Assembly (NCBI GenBank): GCA_964528645.1 | Contig: CAZGSR010000057.1 | Span: forward strand, 1-11,152 | From: UBA5734 sp964528645 | GTDB lineage: Bacteria; Bacillota; Clostridia; Saccharofermentanales; UBA5734 | DNA: 11,152 nucleotides | Direction of reading: 5' to 3' | Part shown: positions 1-6,552 of the stretch, in pieces | Position numbering within the stretch: the stretch's first letter is position 1 | Layout: each line of letters opens with the position of its first letter | Position numbers and translations under genes: made by a program | Notes under the pieces: generated by a model | Seen by the model: only the letters and a program-made list of their open reading frames with translations | The model's database searches: none | What the model was told of the DNA's origin: nothing

Positions 1-314
1 TCAGTGGGCTTACTTTGTTATGCTTCGTTTTCGTCGTTTTGTTTTCACACTAAGACCCTCCTTGTCACAGAACCAAGTATAGCAGGGGAAGTAGATCTCA
101 GCCGTAACCAATTGAAGGAAAAGAGATCCGGTCCTGATATCGAAAACCGATATCGATTTGCATAATCGGGACGCCGTCCCAAAATCGGCACACCAGTGCC
201 GCAGGTGACAGCAGGATATCTTGGGTGTGATAGAGTCAAGTTATAGCCAAGCGGCTTTGCCTTTTTGCCGGATATATCTGCCGATTATGTTTGTGGATAT
301 TTTGGAGGATTACA
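1..314. other. Gene-free leader region with several small inverted repeats
   Basis: No convincing coding region is seen here; the only open frame (minus strand, 45-239) has no recognisable family pattern and no ribosome binding site. The region holds consecutive perfect inverted repeats: GATATCG/CGATATC (136-142 and 148-154), GGGAC/GTCCC (168-172 and 176-180) and CGGCAC/GTGCCG (186-191 and 196-201). They could be operators or a structured leader for the DUF302 gene. No convincing -35/-10 pair was found, so the promoter of that gene is unassigned. Confidence 0.5.
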
Positions 315-701
315 ATGAATATACTCTATGATGTGGTGACTGTTAAATCTTTTGACCAAGCTGTGGCGGATCTCAAGTCCAGTTTGGCAGCTGTCAGTTT
401 TGGTGTGCTCTGGGAGCTCAATCTGCGCGACAAGCTGCATGAAAAGGGTCTGGAATTTGCGGACAATATCCAGATCCTCGAAGTCTGCAATCCCAAGCAG
501 GCCAAACGGGCTCTGGAGATTCAGATCGAGGTGGGTGCTTTCCTGCCGTGCAAAATTGTCGTGTTCGAAAAAGCTGGCAAGGTCCATCTCGGACTGCCTA
601 GACCGAGTGCTTTGATAGGATTGATCGATAACGCCGGTCTAACGGATGTTGCAACTGAGGTTGAAGCTGCGCTTCAATCGGCAATCGACAACGCGAAATA
701 A
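315..701 (+). CDS. DUF302 family protein
   Basis: A 128-residue protein whose whole length matches the DUF302 pattern as I know it: an N-terminal strand, then KSFDQAVADLK (11-21), FGVLWELNLRDKLHEKG (29-45), EVCNP (56-60), VGAFLPCKIVVFEKAGKV (73-90) and GLPRP (93-97). The cysteines in EVCNP and LPCK (58 and 79) sit in the most conserved parts of the family. There is no signal peptide or membrane segment, so it should be cytoplasmic. The biochemical role of DUF302 is not settled and none is assigned here. The start is ATG 315, because GGAGGA (304-309) lies at the right distance; the in-frame ATG at 291 lies upstream of that site and is rejected. It is monocistronic and ends at a strong hairpin. 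Confidence 0.9.
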   Translation: MNILYDVVTVKSFDQAVADLKSSLAAVSFGVLWELNLRDKLHEKGLEFADNIQILEVCNPKQAKRALEIQIEVGAFLPCKIVVFEKAGKVHLGLPRPSALIGLIDNAGLTDVATEVEAALQSAIDNAK

Positions 702-724
702 AAGCAGACCTTGTCCGGATATTG

Positions 725-768
725 AAGGGGCCTGCCTCGAAACGAAAGGTTTTGAGGCGGCTCCTTTT
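725..768. terminator. Intrinsic terminator between DUF302 gene and convergent esterase operon
   Basis: A stem of about 19 pairs (725-743 with 749-766, one bulged T at 733, GT wobbles at 729-762 and 739-753) closes a GAAAG loop and runs into TTTT (765-768) on the plus strand. It serves the DUF302 transcript. The minus-strand esterase stop codon (768-770) abuts the stem, so the same hairpin may also end that operon, although its T tract on that side is poor. Confidence 0.8.
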
Positions 769-1649
769 CACTTTCGGACCGGGTCCCTTTTGTGCCAAAA
801 CGCCAGGGCTTCGTCAAACCAGCCTTCTGCAGCGGTGCCGTGGGCGATCCCCCAGCCGTGTGCGGCACCGGGAACAACTTTGTATTGGCAGGGGATGCCT
901 GCCAGATCGAGGACTTCGACCAGACGGTCGCTGTTGATGATCGACACCACGGGATCGCCGGTGCAATGCCAGACGTAGGTTGGCGGGTAGTCCTGGGTGA
1001 TCTGCTGTTCGATCGAGTGGGCTACGATCGTCTCGTCACTGGGATTTCGGCCAAGAAGGAGTGCCCGGCTCAAAGCGTGAGCGTGCTCACCCATATTGAC
1101 GACCGGATAAGCAGCGATGATGGTGGAGGGCTTGGGCAGGTGATAAGCCGGCGCTCCCAGATGGTTTGCCCCCCAGCTCAGAGCCAGATGCCCGCCTGCG
1201 GAGTAACCCCAGATGGAGTAAGCGAGGTTTTGCAATCCTAAGGTGCTTGCCTGCTGCCGGATCAGGCGAATGGCCTGGGCGACATCGTCCAGCGGGGCTG
1301 GATGGCGAGCGGCAAGTCCGGTCCGGTAGACCAGGACGAAGGCGGGATGTCCGGCCTGGTTCAAGGCAGCAGCTGTTGGGAATCCCTCCCGGACACGCGC
1401 GACTCGGGCGTAGGCACCACCTGGGCAGACCAGGGCGAATGGCTTCTGGGCATCGGCCGGGAAATAATACAATTTGACCCGTTCCCGGGCTGGTTGCTGC
1501 TGGATTTCTTCTGGTCCCCAGACGGGTAAAACCTGATAGGCCCCTTCGATTCGGCTTTTCAGCAAGGCCTGCAGACCTTCGGCCAGGCTGCCGCCGATCC
1601 GGAAATGGGACGCGTTGGCAAGAGGGAAGAGGGGAAAGCGTTTTGGCAT
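768..1649 (-). CDS. Alpha/beta hydrolase, acetyl-esterase-like (BD-FAE/lipase type)
   Basis: A 293-residue serine hydrolase without signal peptide. The oxyanion-hole region is LVCPGGAY (73-80), in place of the HGGG form of hormone-sensitive-lipase relatives. The nucleophile elbow is GYSAGGH (148-154, Ser150), the acid is probably Asp232 in CTGDPVV, and the catalytic His264 lies in AAHGWG. This arrangement fits small-ester hydrolases of the acetyl-xylan/feruloyl esterase and carboxylesterase type; the substrate cannot be read from sequence. It is the third gene of a minus-strand operon, 13 bases after the zinc-ribbon membrane gene, with ribosome site GAGGAG just upstream of its ATG. Next to an acyltransferase, a deacylating or ester-recycling role is a reasonable inference but unproven. 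Confidence 0.88.
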   Translation of the reverse strand: MPKRFPLFPLANASHFRIGGSLAEGLQALLKSRIEGAYQVLPVWGPEEIQQQPARERVKLYYFPADAQKPFALVCPGGAYARVARVREGFPTAAALNQAGHPAFVLVYRTGLAARHPAPLDDVAQAIRLIRQQASTLGLQNLAYSIWGYSAGGHLALSWGANHLGAPAYHLPKPSTIIAAYPVVNMGEHAHALSRALLLGRNPSDETIVAHSIEQQITQDYPPTYVWHCTGDPVVSIINSDRLVEVLDLAGIPCQYKVVPGAAHGWGIAHGTAAEGWFDEALAFWHKRDPVRK

Positions 1650-1662
1650 GAAAGACTCCTCG

Positions 1663-2373
1663 TCAGATGTGCAATCGTTTCAGGATTTCGGTCCGCATTT
1701 TTTGCCGGCGGGCGATGAGCAGGAAAATTGCTGCTGCAGCCAGACTGGGCAGGAGCACAAACCAAGACCAGGATAGTATCCAGCGCTGATCTTGCATCAG
1801 GTTGATCAAAAGATCCGTACCAGCTGCCATCAGTCCGGCGGCGATCAGGATGGCTGCTGGGATGGCAAACCCACGGATCACGTGATGACGGGTCAGGAGG
1901 GTGACAGCACCAGCAAGCACCGTCAGAAGCAGGACCAGCGGCATGGCCAGGGGGACAAACCAGCGCACAGCAGGAGCCGTCAAATATTCAACCAGATAGA
2001 GGAAACCGAGCAAGCTGCCACTGATCGGCAGCATGACGGGCAAAAAGAGAGCTTTTTTGTAGAGGAAAGCTGGTGCCAGCCAGCACCAGAGCATGCTCAG
2101 AGCACCAGCAACGAAAAGACTCCAGCCCAGCTGTCCGGAATAGGTATAGTCGATCGCCAGACAAATGGCCATCGGGAACGCCAGGGCAATGGTGATCATC
2201 GCGGCGATGAAGCGACGGTTGATCTGGGCGATGAACGGATCATCCCGGTGCGGATAGGGCTGCCAGGGTTTTTCCGGCGCAATCTGGGCGGGGTTAATGA
2301 CCTCCACACCGCAGAGGGGGCAATTTTTTTCTGATGGCGCCAGTTCGACACCACAATTGACACAATAGGACAT
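1663..2373 (-). CDS. Zinc-ribbon membrane protein (DUF6320-like)
   Basis: A 236-residue protein with an N-terminal zinc ribbon, Cys4/Cys7 and Cys18/Cys21 (CVNCG and CPLCG), a short linker, then about six hydrophobic segments at roughly 54-74, 83-103, 109-129, 138-160, 168-191 and 202-221, and a basic C-terminal tail. I place it in the DUF6320-type zinc-ribbon membrane family from memory of its N-terminal pattern. The start is ATG 2373, because AGGAGG (plus-strand 2385-2390) lies upstream at normal spacing and the zinc ribbon begins immediately; the open frame continues upstream to 2472 but would overlap the acyltransferase gene. It sits between acyltransferase (34-base gap) and esterase (13-base gap), so the three are probably co-transcribed. 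It may anchor or regulate them at the membrane; that is inference. Confidence 0.85.
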   Translation of the reverse strand: MSYCVNCGVELAPSEKNCPLCGVEVINPAQIAPEKPWQPYPHRDDPFIAQINRRFIAAMITIALAFPMAICLAIDYTYSGQLGWSLFVAGALSMLWCWLAPAFLYKKALFLPVMLPISGSLLGFLYLVEYLTAPAVRWFVPLAMPLVLLLTVLAGAVTLLTRHHVIRGFAIPAAILIAAGLMAAGTDLLINLMQDQRWILSWSWFVLLPSLAAAAIFLLIARRQKMRTEILKRLHI

Positions 2374-2407
2374 GGTACGGTTTCCTCCTGAATGATCGCC
2401 GAATCGG

Positions 2408-3682
2408 TTAATTGAGGTTGCTGGCGATCCGGACTGGAACACCCAACCGGACCAGATGGCGGAAAAATTCACGCTGGAAATCAGTTTCGATAATCGTGCT
2501 GGTCAGATTGACGACGACCTGGCCATTGCAGCTGACCACAGCACCATTGACTGGTGTGCAGCGCGATGGTCCGAGCAGAAAATCCAGATGATCGATCCAC
2601 TGCGCCAGATCTGGTGGCAGATTCTGGACGCCCAGATTGGAAAAGGTGGCAGAAAAACTCGCTTCGCCAGTAGCCGCATAGACCAGACGCAAAATCGCGT
2701 TCTTCAGGATCAGGGGACTGATCCGGATCAGCCAGTTATTTTCCGGCATCACATTGGCTGCCATCATGGCATTGAGGTATTTTTCATTGACCGTATAGCG
2801 CATGAAGTGGTGAACGGCCTGCAGAATCTCATCAAATGTGTAATCGCCATAGGCAGGCTCGATGCCGGGCAAAGCATAGAGGAAGAAATTGCGCAAGGTC
2901 TGGCTGGGGAAGAAGCGACGCATGTTGATGGGCACCGAGATCCGAACCGGAACATCGATTTTAAATCCACCTTTTTGCTGCAACTGGTAGATCTGGAACA
3001 TCGCAACGCCGACCAGAAGCTCTGTGACAGAGACCCTGTGGGCTTTGGCGGCTCGGCTCAGAGCTTCGACAGGCATGGTTCCGCTGATAATCTGGAAATG
3101 ATGACCAGGTTTCAGGGTGCCCTGGAGCTGGAAGGCACGGGAAAGGCTCGGGCGATGGGCTTTGTGGAATCGGGCGTGTCGCTTGTACGCGTCCTCCATC
3201 TCTGTCGGTTCGAAAGGGGTGTGGCAGTCCAGGATGCCATGAGCTGGATCTGGTTTGACGGGATGACCGACCAGATTCAAGTAACAGGCTACCAGTGTTT
3301 TCATAAAAACCGTTCCACCGGTGCCATCGGTCAGCGCGTGGAAAAAATCGACCGCAATCCGGCGGTCTGTGTAGCGGACAGAGAGCAAGTAACCATCGTG
3401 CTCCCCTGGCAGCAGGGGGCGCAAGGGCTGGCGCACATCTTCCTCAATCCTGGCTGGATGTGGGTTGGCTTCGAAATAATACCAGAACAGGCCCCGGCGC
3501 AACCGGACGGCAAAAAAGGGCAGGCGTTCCAGTGTCTGGTCCAATGCCTGCTGCAATATGACCGGATCGACAGGGATGGTCAGGGTTGCAGACAGGCGGA
3601 ACATCGTCAAATGACGCGAACGAGCCAGGACGGGGTAAATCTTGGCTACATTGTCCAGTCTGTACCAGGCCTCGTGCCGCAC
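2408..3682 (-). CDS. Alcohol acetyltransferase / condensation-fold acyltransferase
   Basis: A 424-residue protein (from the GTG start) of the CoA-dependent acyltransferase superfamily that includes AATase, condensation domains and wax-ester synthases. The N-terminus WYRLDNVAKIYP is the usual opening of bacterial AATase-like proteins, and the catalytic HxxxDG motif is present as HALTDGTGG with His115 and Asp119. The C-terminal half carries VPVRISVPINMRRFFPS and NLGVQNLP, typical of the second lobe. It should transfer an acyl group from acyl-CoA or another carrier to an alcohol or amine; the acceptor is unknown. It has no signal peptide. The start is GTG 3682 because a strong GGAGG lies six bases upstream and the upstream in-frame ATG (3760) falls within or at the edge of the predicted promoter. 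It is the first gene of the operon. Confidence 0.85.
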   Translation of the reverse strand: MRHEAWYRLDNVAKIYPVLARSRHLTMFRLSATLTIPVDPVILQQALDQTLERLPFFAVRLRRGLFWYYFEANPHPARIEEDVRQPLRPLLPGEHDGYLLSVRYTDRRIAVDFFHALTDGTGGTVFMKTLVACYLNLVGHPVKPDPAHGILDCHTPFEPTEMEDAYKRHARFHKAHRPSLSRAFQLQGTLKPGHHFQIISGTMPVEALSRAAKAHRVSVTELLVGVAMFQIYQLQQKGGFKIDVPVRISVPINMRRFFPSQTLRNFFLYALPGIEPAYGDYTFDEILQAVHHFMRYTVNEKYLNAMMAANVMPENNWLIRISPLILKNAILRLVYAATGEASFSATFSNLGVQNLPPDLAQWIDHLDFLLGPSRCTPVNGAVVSCNGQVVVNLTSTIIETDFQREFFRHLVRLGVPVRIASNLN

Positions 3683-3694
3683 GCGCTTCCTCCG
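3682..3694 (-). promoter_or_regulatory. Ribosome binding site that fixes a GTG start for the acyltransferase
   Basis: On the minus strand CGGAGGAA (plus 3687-3694) is followed after six bases by GTG (3682-3680). The reading from this GTG gives VRHEAWYRLDN, matching where the family homology starts. The 26 extra residues encoded back to ATG 3760 are not family-like. Confidence 0.75.
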
Positions 3695-3761
3695 AACATT
3701 CAATCTGGGCAGACTTGGCCATGTAGGGTTCTGCAGTCCTGCCTGCTTCAAGTGTAGCATG

Positions 3762-3792
3762 AATGTAAGGCTAGCGGCCTGTCAGGTGTCAA
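3762..3792 (-). promoter_or_regulatory. Predicted promoter of the acyltransferase/zinc-ribbon/esterase operon
   Basis: Minus-strand TTGACA (plus 3787-3792) is a perfect -35 box. A TACATT -10 (plus 3762-3767) lies 19 bases away, which is longer than ideal. Transcription would begin near 3755, giving a leader of about 70 bases before GTG 3682. Confidence 0.45.
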
Positions 3793-3963
3793 TCGAGCGC
3801 ACTCATGATGTAAATGGAGAGCGGATCTTCCACACAAAGATTTGCAGATTCCCACACATTTCCCTGACAATTGGGGTTTAAGCTAAGACCATACGATCTC
3901 GCACAACACTGTACGGATCGGCCGGTTCTGGACACCAGACCAGCCTTGAAAGGAGTCATAACC

Positions 3964-4590
3964 ATGAAAAATTTTGCCAAGATAACGACAGCTTTATCCC
4001 TGAGCCTTGCCTTAACCGGTGCTTTCGGCATGGCGGTCTCCGCCGCAGAATTGACCGGCGCTGCCGCAGCTGATGCCGATACCTCCTACACGATCGAAGA
4101 CATGCTGACCTATGCGATCCAGGATGAATATAATGCCAAAGCCGAATACGCTGCGATCCAGGATGCATTTGGCACCGTGCGCGTCTACAGCAACATCGAA
4201 AAGGCGGAAGATAACCATATCGCGGCCCTGATGCCATTGCTCGAAGCCTATGATATCGCTCTACCGACCCAGCCCGATCCAGCTGGTTTTGAATTGCCAG
4301 CCACGCTCGCCGAAACTTACGCGATTGGAGTGACCGCTGAAGTCAAGAACATCGCCATGTATGAAAAGTTCCTCGACCAGGACCTGCCGGATGATATCCG
4401 CCTTGTCTTTGAAAACCTGATGCAAGCCTCGGAAAAGCACTTGGCCGCCTTTGAGCGTCTCGACGAACGCGTTGGGCTTGGCGGTACTGCCGGAACGGGT
4501 GCTTTTGGTAAGAATGGCAATGACAATGTGACGCGTGGCAATAGCTCGGAACGATCTGCCAACCGAGGCTTTGGCGGGCGCGGCCGCTGA
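3964..4590 (+). CDS. Exported ferritin-like DUF2202 protein
   Basis: A 208-residue protein with a signal peptide (MKNFAK basic start, hydrophobic core about 8-24, likely cleavage after VSA at 27), so it acts outside the membrane. The mature part is a four-helix ferritin-like domain of the DUF2202 type: helix 1 around Glu55 in DEYNAKAEY, helix 2 with Glu82-x-x-His85, helix 3 with Glu126 in AEVKN, and helix 4 with ASEKHLAAF (Glu157, His159). These can supply a di-iron site, although helix 4 has Glu-x-His instead of the usual Glu-x-x-His, so metal binding is probable, not certain. The tail after about 170 is low-complexity, rich in Gly, Asn, Ser and Arg. The start is ATG 3964 after AAAGGAG (3948-3954); the longer frame from 3871 includes untranslated leader. 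It is transcribed alone. Confidence 0.85.
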   Translation: MKNFAKITTALSLSLALTGAFGMAVSAAELTGAAAADADTSYTIEDMLTYAIQDEYNAKAEYAAIQDAFGTVRVYSNIEKAEDNHIAALMPLLEAYDIALPTQPDPAGFELPATLAETYAIGVTAEVKNIAMYEKFLDQDLPDDIRLVFENLMQASEKHLAAFERLDERVGLGGTAGTGAFGKNGNDNVTRGNSSERSANRGFGGRGR

Positions 4591-4598
4591 ATGACAGC

Positions 4599-4624
4599 AA
4601 AAAAGCCGCCTCTGAAGGGACGGC
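4599..4624 (-). terminator. Intrinsic terminator of the 32-residue microprotein gene
   Basis: On the minus strand an eight-position stem (plus 4605-4612 with 4617-4624, one mismatch, TTCA loop) is followed at once by six T residues (plus A run 4599-4604). The plus strand has no T tract after the hairpin, so the terminator works for minus-strand transcription and not for the DUF2202 gene. Confidence 0.75.
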
Positions 4625-4667
4625 CTGATGCTTAAAGATTTGGATCGCTTTTCTGATCTGCCCTTTA

Positions 4668-4766
4668 TTACAGGACCATCGTCTTGATCAAATACCAGAC
4701 CGTAAACCCGCACAGGATAAAAATTGAAATACAGCCAGCTTGCAAAATCATAACCGTACTATCCAT
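4668..4766 (-). CDS. Putative 32-residue single-pass membrane microprotein
   Basis: ATG 4766 opens a 32-codon frame with the pattern MDSTVMILQAG, a hydrophobic stretch CISIFILCGFTVWYLI (12-27), then KTMVL and stop TAA. It reads as one membrane-spanning helix with one Lys near the C-terminus. A purine-rich AAAGGGA lies about nine bases upstream as a modest ribosome site. A minus-strand promoter (4819-4848) and a terminator (4599-4624) frame it, giving a transcript of roughly 210 bases with no other gene in it. I do not recognise a family. Small hydrophobic type I toxins and holin-like peptides have this size and shape, but so do regulatory membrane microproteins. It could also be a chance frame in a small RNA. 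Confidence 0.5.
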   Translation of the reverse strand: MDSTVMILQAGCISIFILCGFTVWYLIKTMVL

Positions 4767-4818
4767 GACCAACCGTCCCTTTCTGGATTGACCCGATACT
4801 CAATCCTGCCTCAGTTTT

Positions 4819-4848
4819 TATCTAATTTACCTATTTGACATGTTGTAA
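4819..4848 (-). promoter_or_regulatory. Predicted promoter of the microprotein gene
   Basis: Minus-strand TTACAA (plus 4843-4848) and TAGATA (plus 4819-4824) are separated by 18 bases in an AT-rich stretch. The predicted start near 4812 leaves a leader of about 45 bases before ATG 4766. Confidence 0.45.
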
Positions 4849-4862
4849 TGATTTCATTTAAA
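4835..4862 (+). promoter_or_regulatory. Possible plus-strand promoter pointing into the gap before nox
   Basis: TTGACA (4835-4840) with TTTAAA (4857-4862) at 16 bases is a fair promoter overlapping the microprotein promoter on the other strand. It would make an RNA of about 110 bases ending at the hairpin 4941-4982. No gene is seen in that RNA apart from a 14-codon frame. Confidence 0.25.
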
Positions 4863-4940
4863 GGGTCGAAATGTCAATTTATTTACATGAAAGATACAGT
4901 ATTGATATGAAATGACTTGGTCATATTACAAAACAACATG

Positions 4941-4982
4941 AAAGACTCCGCCAATACCCATAGGGTAAAGGACGGAGTCTTT
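4941..4982. terminator. Terminator hairpin downstream of nox
   Basis: AAAGACTCCG (4941-4950) pairs perfectly with CGGAGTCTTT (4973-4982), and the loop contains a second TACCC/GGGTA stem (4955-4967). On the minus strand it follows the nox stop by 49 bases and is followed by a T-rich stretch; it is nearly symmetrical, so it could also stop plus-strand RNA. Confidence 0.75.
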
Positions 4983-5031
4983 GCTAGTACTGTCGCTATA
5001 GAGCCAAGGTAACGGAACAGATGGTTCTGGC

Positions 5032-6360
5032 TTACAAGGCAGCGAGTCCTGCGGCGTTGAGCCAGTTCCAAGGTTTGTTGTAGTGGGGCTGGAAGAAGAA
5101 GTCCATCAGGGCGAGATCGTCGATGGTCAGCTGGCTCTGGATGGCGACCGATACAGCATTCATCGACTGGGTCAGGTCGGCTTTGGACAGGACTTGGGCG
5201 CCGAGGATGCGGCGGCTGCCCTTCTCGTAGACGACCTTGAGGCGCAGCTGATTGTAGGTGGGCATGAACTCCGGGCGTTCGTTGTCGATGACTGTCGTCG
5301 TAGCGACGTCGAGTCCGGCATCCTTGGCTGACTGCTCGGTCATACCGGAAGCCGCGATGTTGAGATCAAAAATCCGGATGCCGGAGGTACCCTGGGTGCC
5401 GCGGTGGGCGAGGACCTTTTCCTTGAGGTTGCGGGCGATCAAGACACCCATGCGCACAGCATTGGTCGCCAGCGGGATGTATTCGGTTTTGCCGGTCGGA
5501 TTGTAGCGGACGGCGCAGCAGTCGCCACCAGCCAGCACGTCAGGGTGGCTGGTGTGCATGTATTCGTCGACGACAATGGCGCCATTGGGCAACATGTCGA
5601 GCTGGCCTTTAAACAGGGTTGTGTTCGGACGAAAGCCGATGCAGAGGATGACAAGGTCCGCTTCATAGCGTCCTTTGTCGGTTTTAACGGCAGTGACCGC
5701 GCCATCCTGGCCTTCAAACTCGGTGACACATTCACCAAGGGCGAGCTGGATCTGGTGATCCTGCAGAGTTTTCTCTACTTCGCTGGTGAATTCGGCATCG
5801 AGGTACTTGTTCAGGACGCGGGGCAGGGCGTCAATCAGGACGACTTCCTTGCCGTTTTCGCGGAAAGCTTCGACGAGTTCGACACCGATGTACCCTGCAC
5901 CGACGACGACGACTTTTTTGGCGTCAGGTGTTTTTTCAATGATGGTCTTGGCGTGGTTGTAATTCTTGGATAAGAGGATGTTGTTCTGGTCGATGCCGGG
6001 GATGCGTGGGGTGATCGGCCAGGAACCGGTTGTAATGACGAGTTTGTCGAAACTGTCGGAAAATTCCACACCTGTTTCCAGGTTCTTGACGTGAGCTATT
6101 TTGCGGGCGATGTCGACAGCCAGGACATCATGCTTCATGTGGGTGGTGACGCCTGATTTGGCCAGGTTTTCCGGCGAATTGTAAAACAGGCCGCCAGCGT
6201 CCTGGACCACGCCGCCAACATAGAGGGCGATACCGCAGGACAAGAAGGAGATGTTGTCATTGTGCTCATAAACAGTGATTTCAGCGTCGGGATGCATTTT
6301 AGTGATGTTGACGATGGCGGCGGTGCCGGCATGGGTGCAGCCAATGACCAGGACTTTCAT
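5032..6360 (-). CDS. nox: FAD-dependent NADH oxidase (Nox / CoA-disulfide reductase family)
   Basis: A 442-residue flavoprotein of the NADH oxidase / NADH peroxidase / CoA-disulfide reductase family, at the usual length. It starts with the FAD-binding fold (VIGCTHAGTAA, 5-15), then the redox-active Cys42 in FLSCGIALYVGG. The NAD-binding fold is VVGAGYIGVELVEAF (152-166), the second FAD motif is around AGGDCCAV (277-284), and the C-terminal dimerisation domain ends in FFFQPHYNKPWNWLN. The single-cysteine arrangement and close pattern agreement with lactic-acid-bacterial water-forming Nox suggest NADH + O2 to NAD+ and water in the cytosol, but peroxidase or CoA-disulfide activity cannot be excluded from sequence. 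ATG 6360 has an AGGT-type ribosome site. It has its own promoter and a terminator on both sides, so it is monocistronic. Confidence 0.93.
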   Translation of the reverse strand: MKVLVIGCTHAGTAAIVNITKMHPDAEITVYEHNDNISFLSCGIALYVGGVVQDAGGLFYNSPENLAKSGVTTHMKHDVLAVDIARKIAHVKNLETGVEFSDSFDKLVITTGSWPITPRIPGIDQNNILLSKNYNHAKTIIEKTPDAKKVVVVGAGYIGVELVEAFRENGKEVVLIDALPRVLNKYLDAEFTSEVEKTLQDHQIQLALGECVTEFEGQDGAVTAVKTDKGRYEADLVILCIGFRPNTTLFKGQLDMLPNGAIVVDEYMHTSHPDVLAGGDCCAVRYNPTGKTEYIPLATNAVRMGVLIARNLKEKVLAHRGTQGTSGIRIFDLNIAASGMTEQSAKDAGLDVATTTVIDNERPEFMPTYNQLRLKVVYEKGSRRILGAQVLSKADLTQSMNAVSVAIQSQLTIDDLALMDFFFQPHYNKPWNWLNAAGLAAL

Positions 6361-6452
6361 GTTCGTTACCTCATTTTCGTTCGAATAATTAGGCTAACGC
6401 AGTTCCATCTCCAGGTTGTGAAGCCTGTACTTTCTTTGGAAACGTTTGCGAA

Positions 6453-6467
6453 TGTGATCATATCACA
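6453..6467. promoter_or_regulatory. Extended -10 promoter of nox overlapped by a TGTGAT/ATCACA operator-like dyad
   Basis: On the minus strand TGATATGAT is an extended -10 element (TGn plus TATGAT, plus 6457-6462), with only a weak -35. The same bases form a perfect 6-bp dyad, TGTGAT/ATCACA with a 3-bp centre (6453-6467). This resembles Crp/Fnr-family half sites (TGTGA/TCACA) but with five central bases, not six. Confidence 0.5.
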
Positions 6468-6477
6468 GTATTAGGTA

Positions 6478-6517
6478 ACGAAAATAAGACCCATGATCGA
6501 TAATGATCACAGGTCTT
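6478..6517 (-). terminator. Intrinsic terminator after the di-heme cytochrome gene
   Basis: A continuous 13-pair stem (plus 6486-6498 with 6505-6517, two GT pairs on the minus strand) closes a 6-base loop and is followed on the minus strand by ATTTTCGTT. It ends the 7884-6553 group and separates it from nox. Confidence 0.75.
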
Positions 6518-6552
6518 GACCGGTTGATTATTAATAGAGCTTGAGAAAAGGA

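Noticed and set aside
45..239. 64-codon minus-strand frame in the leader region
   Set aside because: No recognisable domain, no ribosome site, and it covers several inverted repeats better explained as regulatory DNA.
2456..3757. 433-codon plus-strand open frame
   Set aside because: It lies fully antisense to the acyltransferase gene, has no family pattern, and no ribosome site; it reflects codon bias of the real gene.
4883..5071. 62-codon minus-strand frame overlapping the nox 3' end
   Set aside because: It overlaps the nox stop and the terminator hairpin and reads as random residues.
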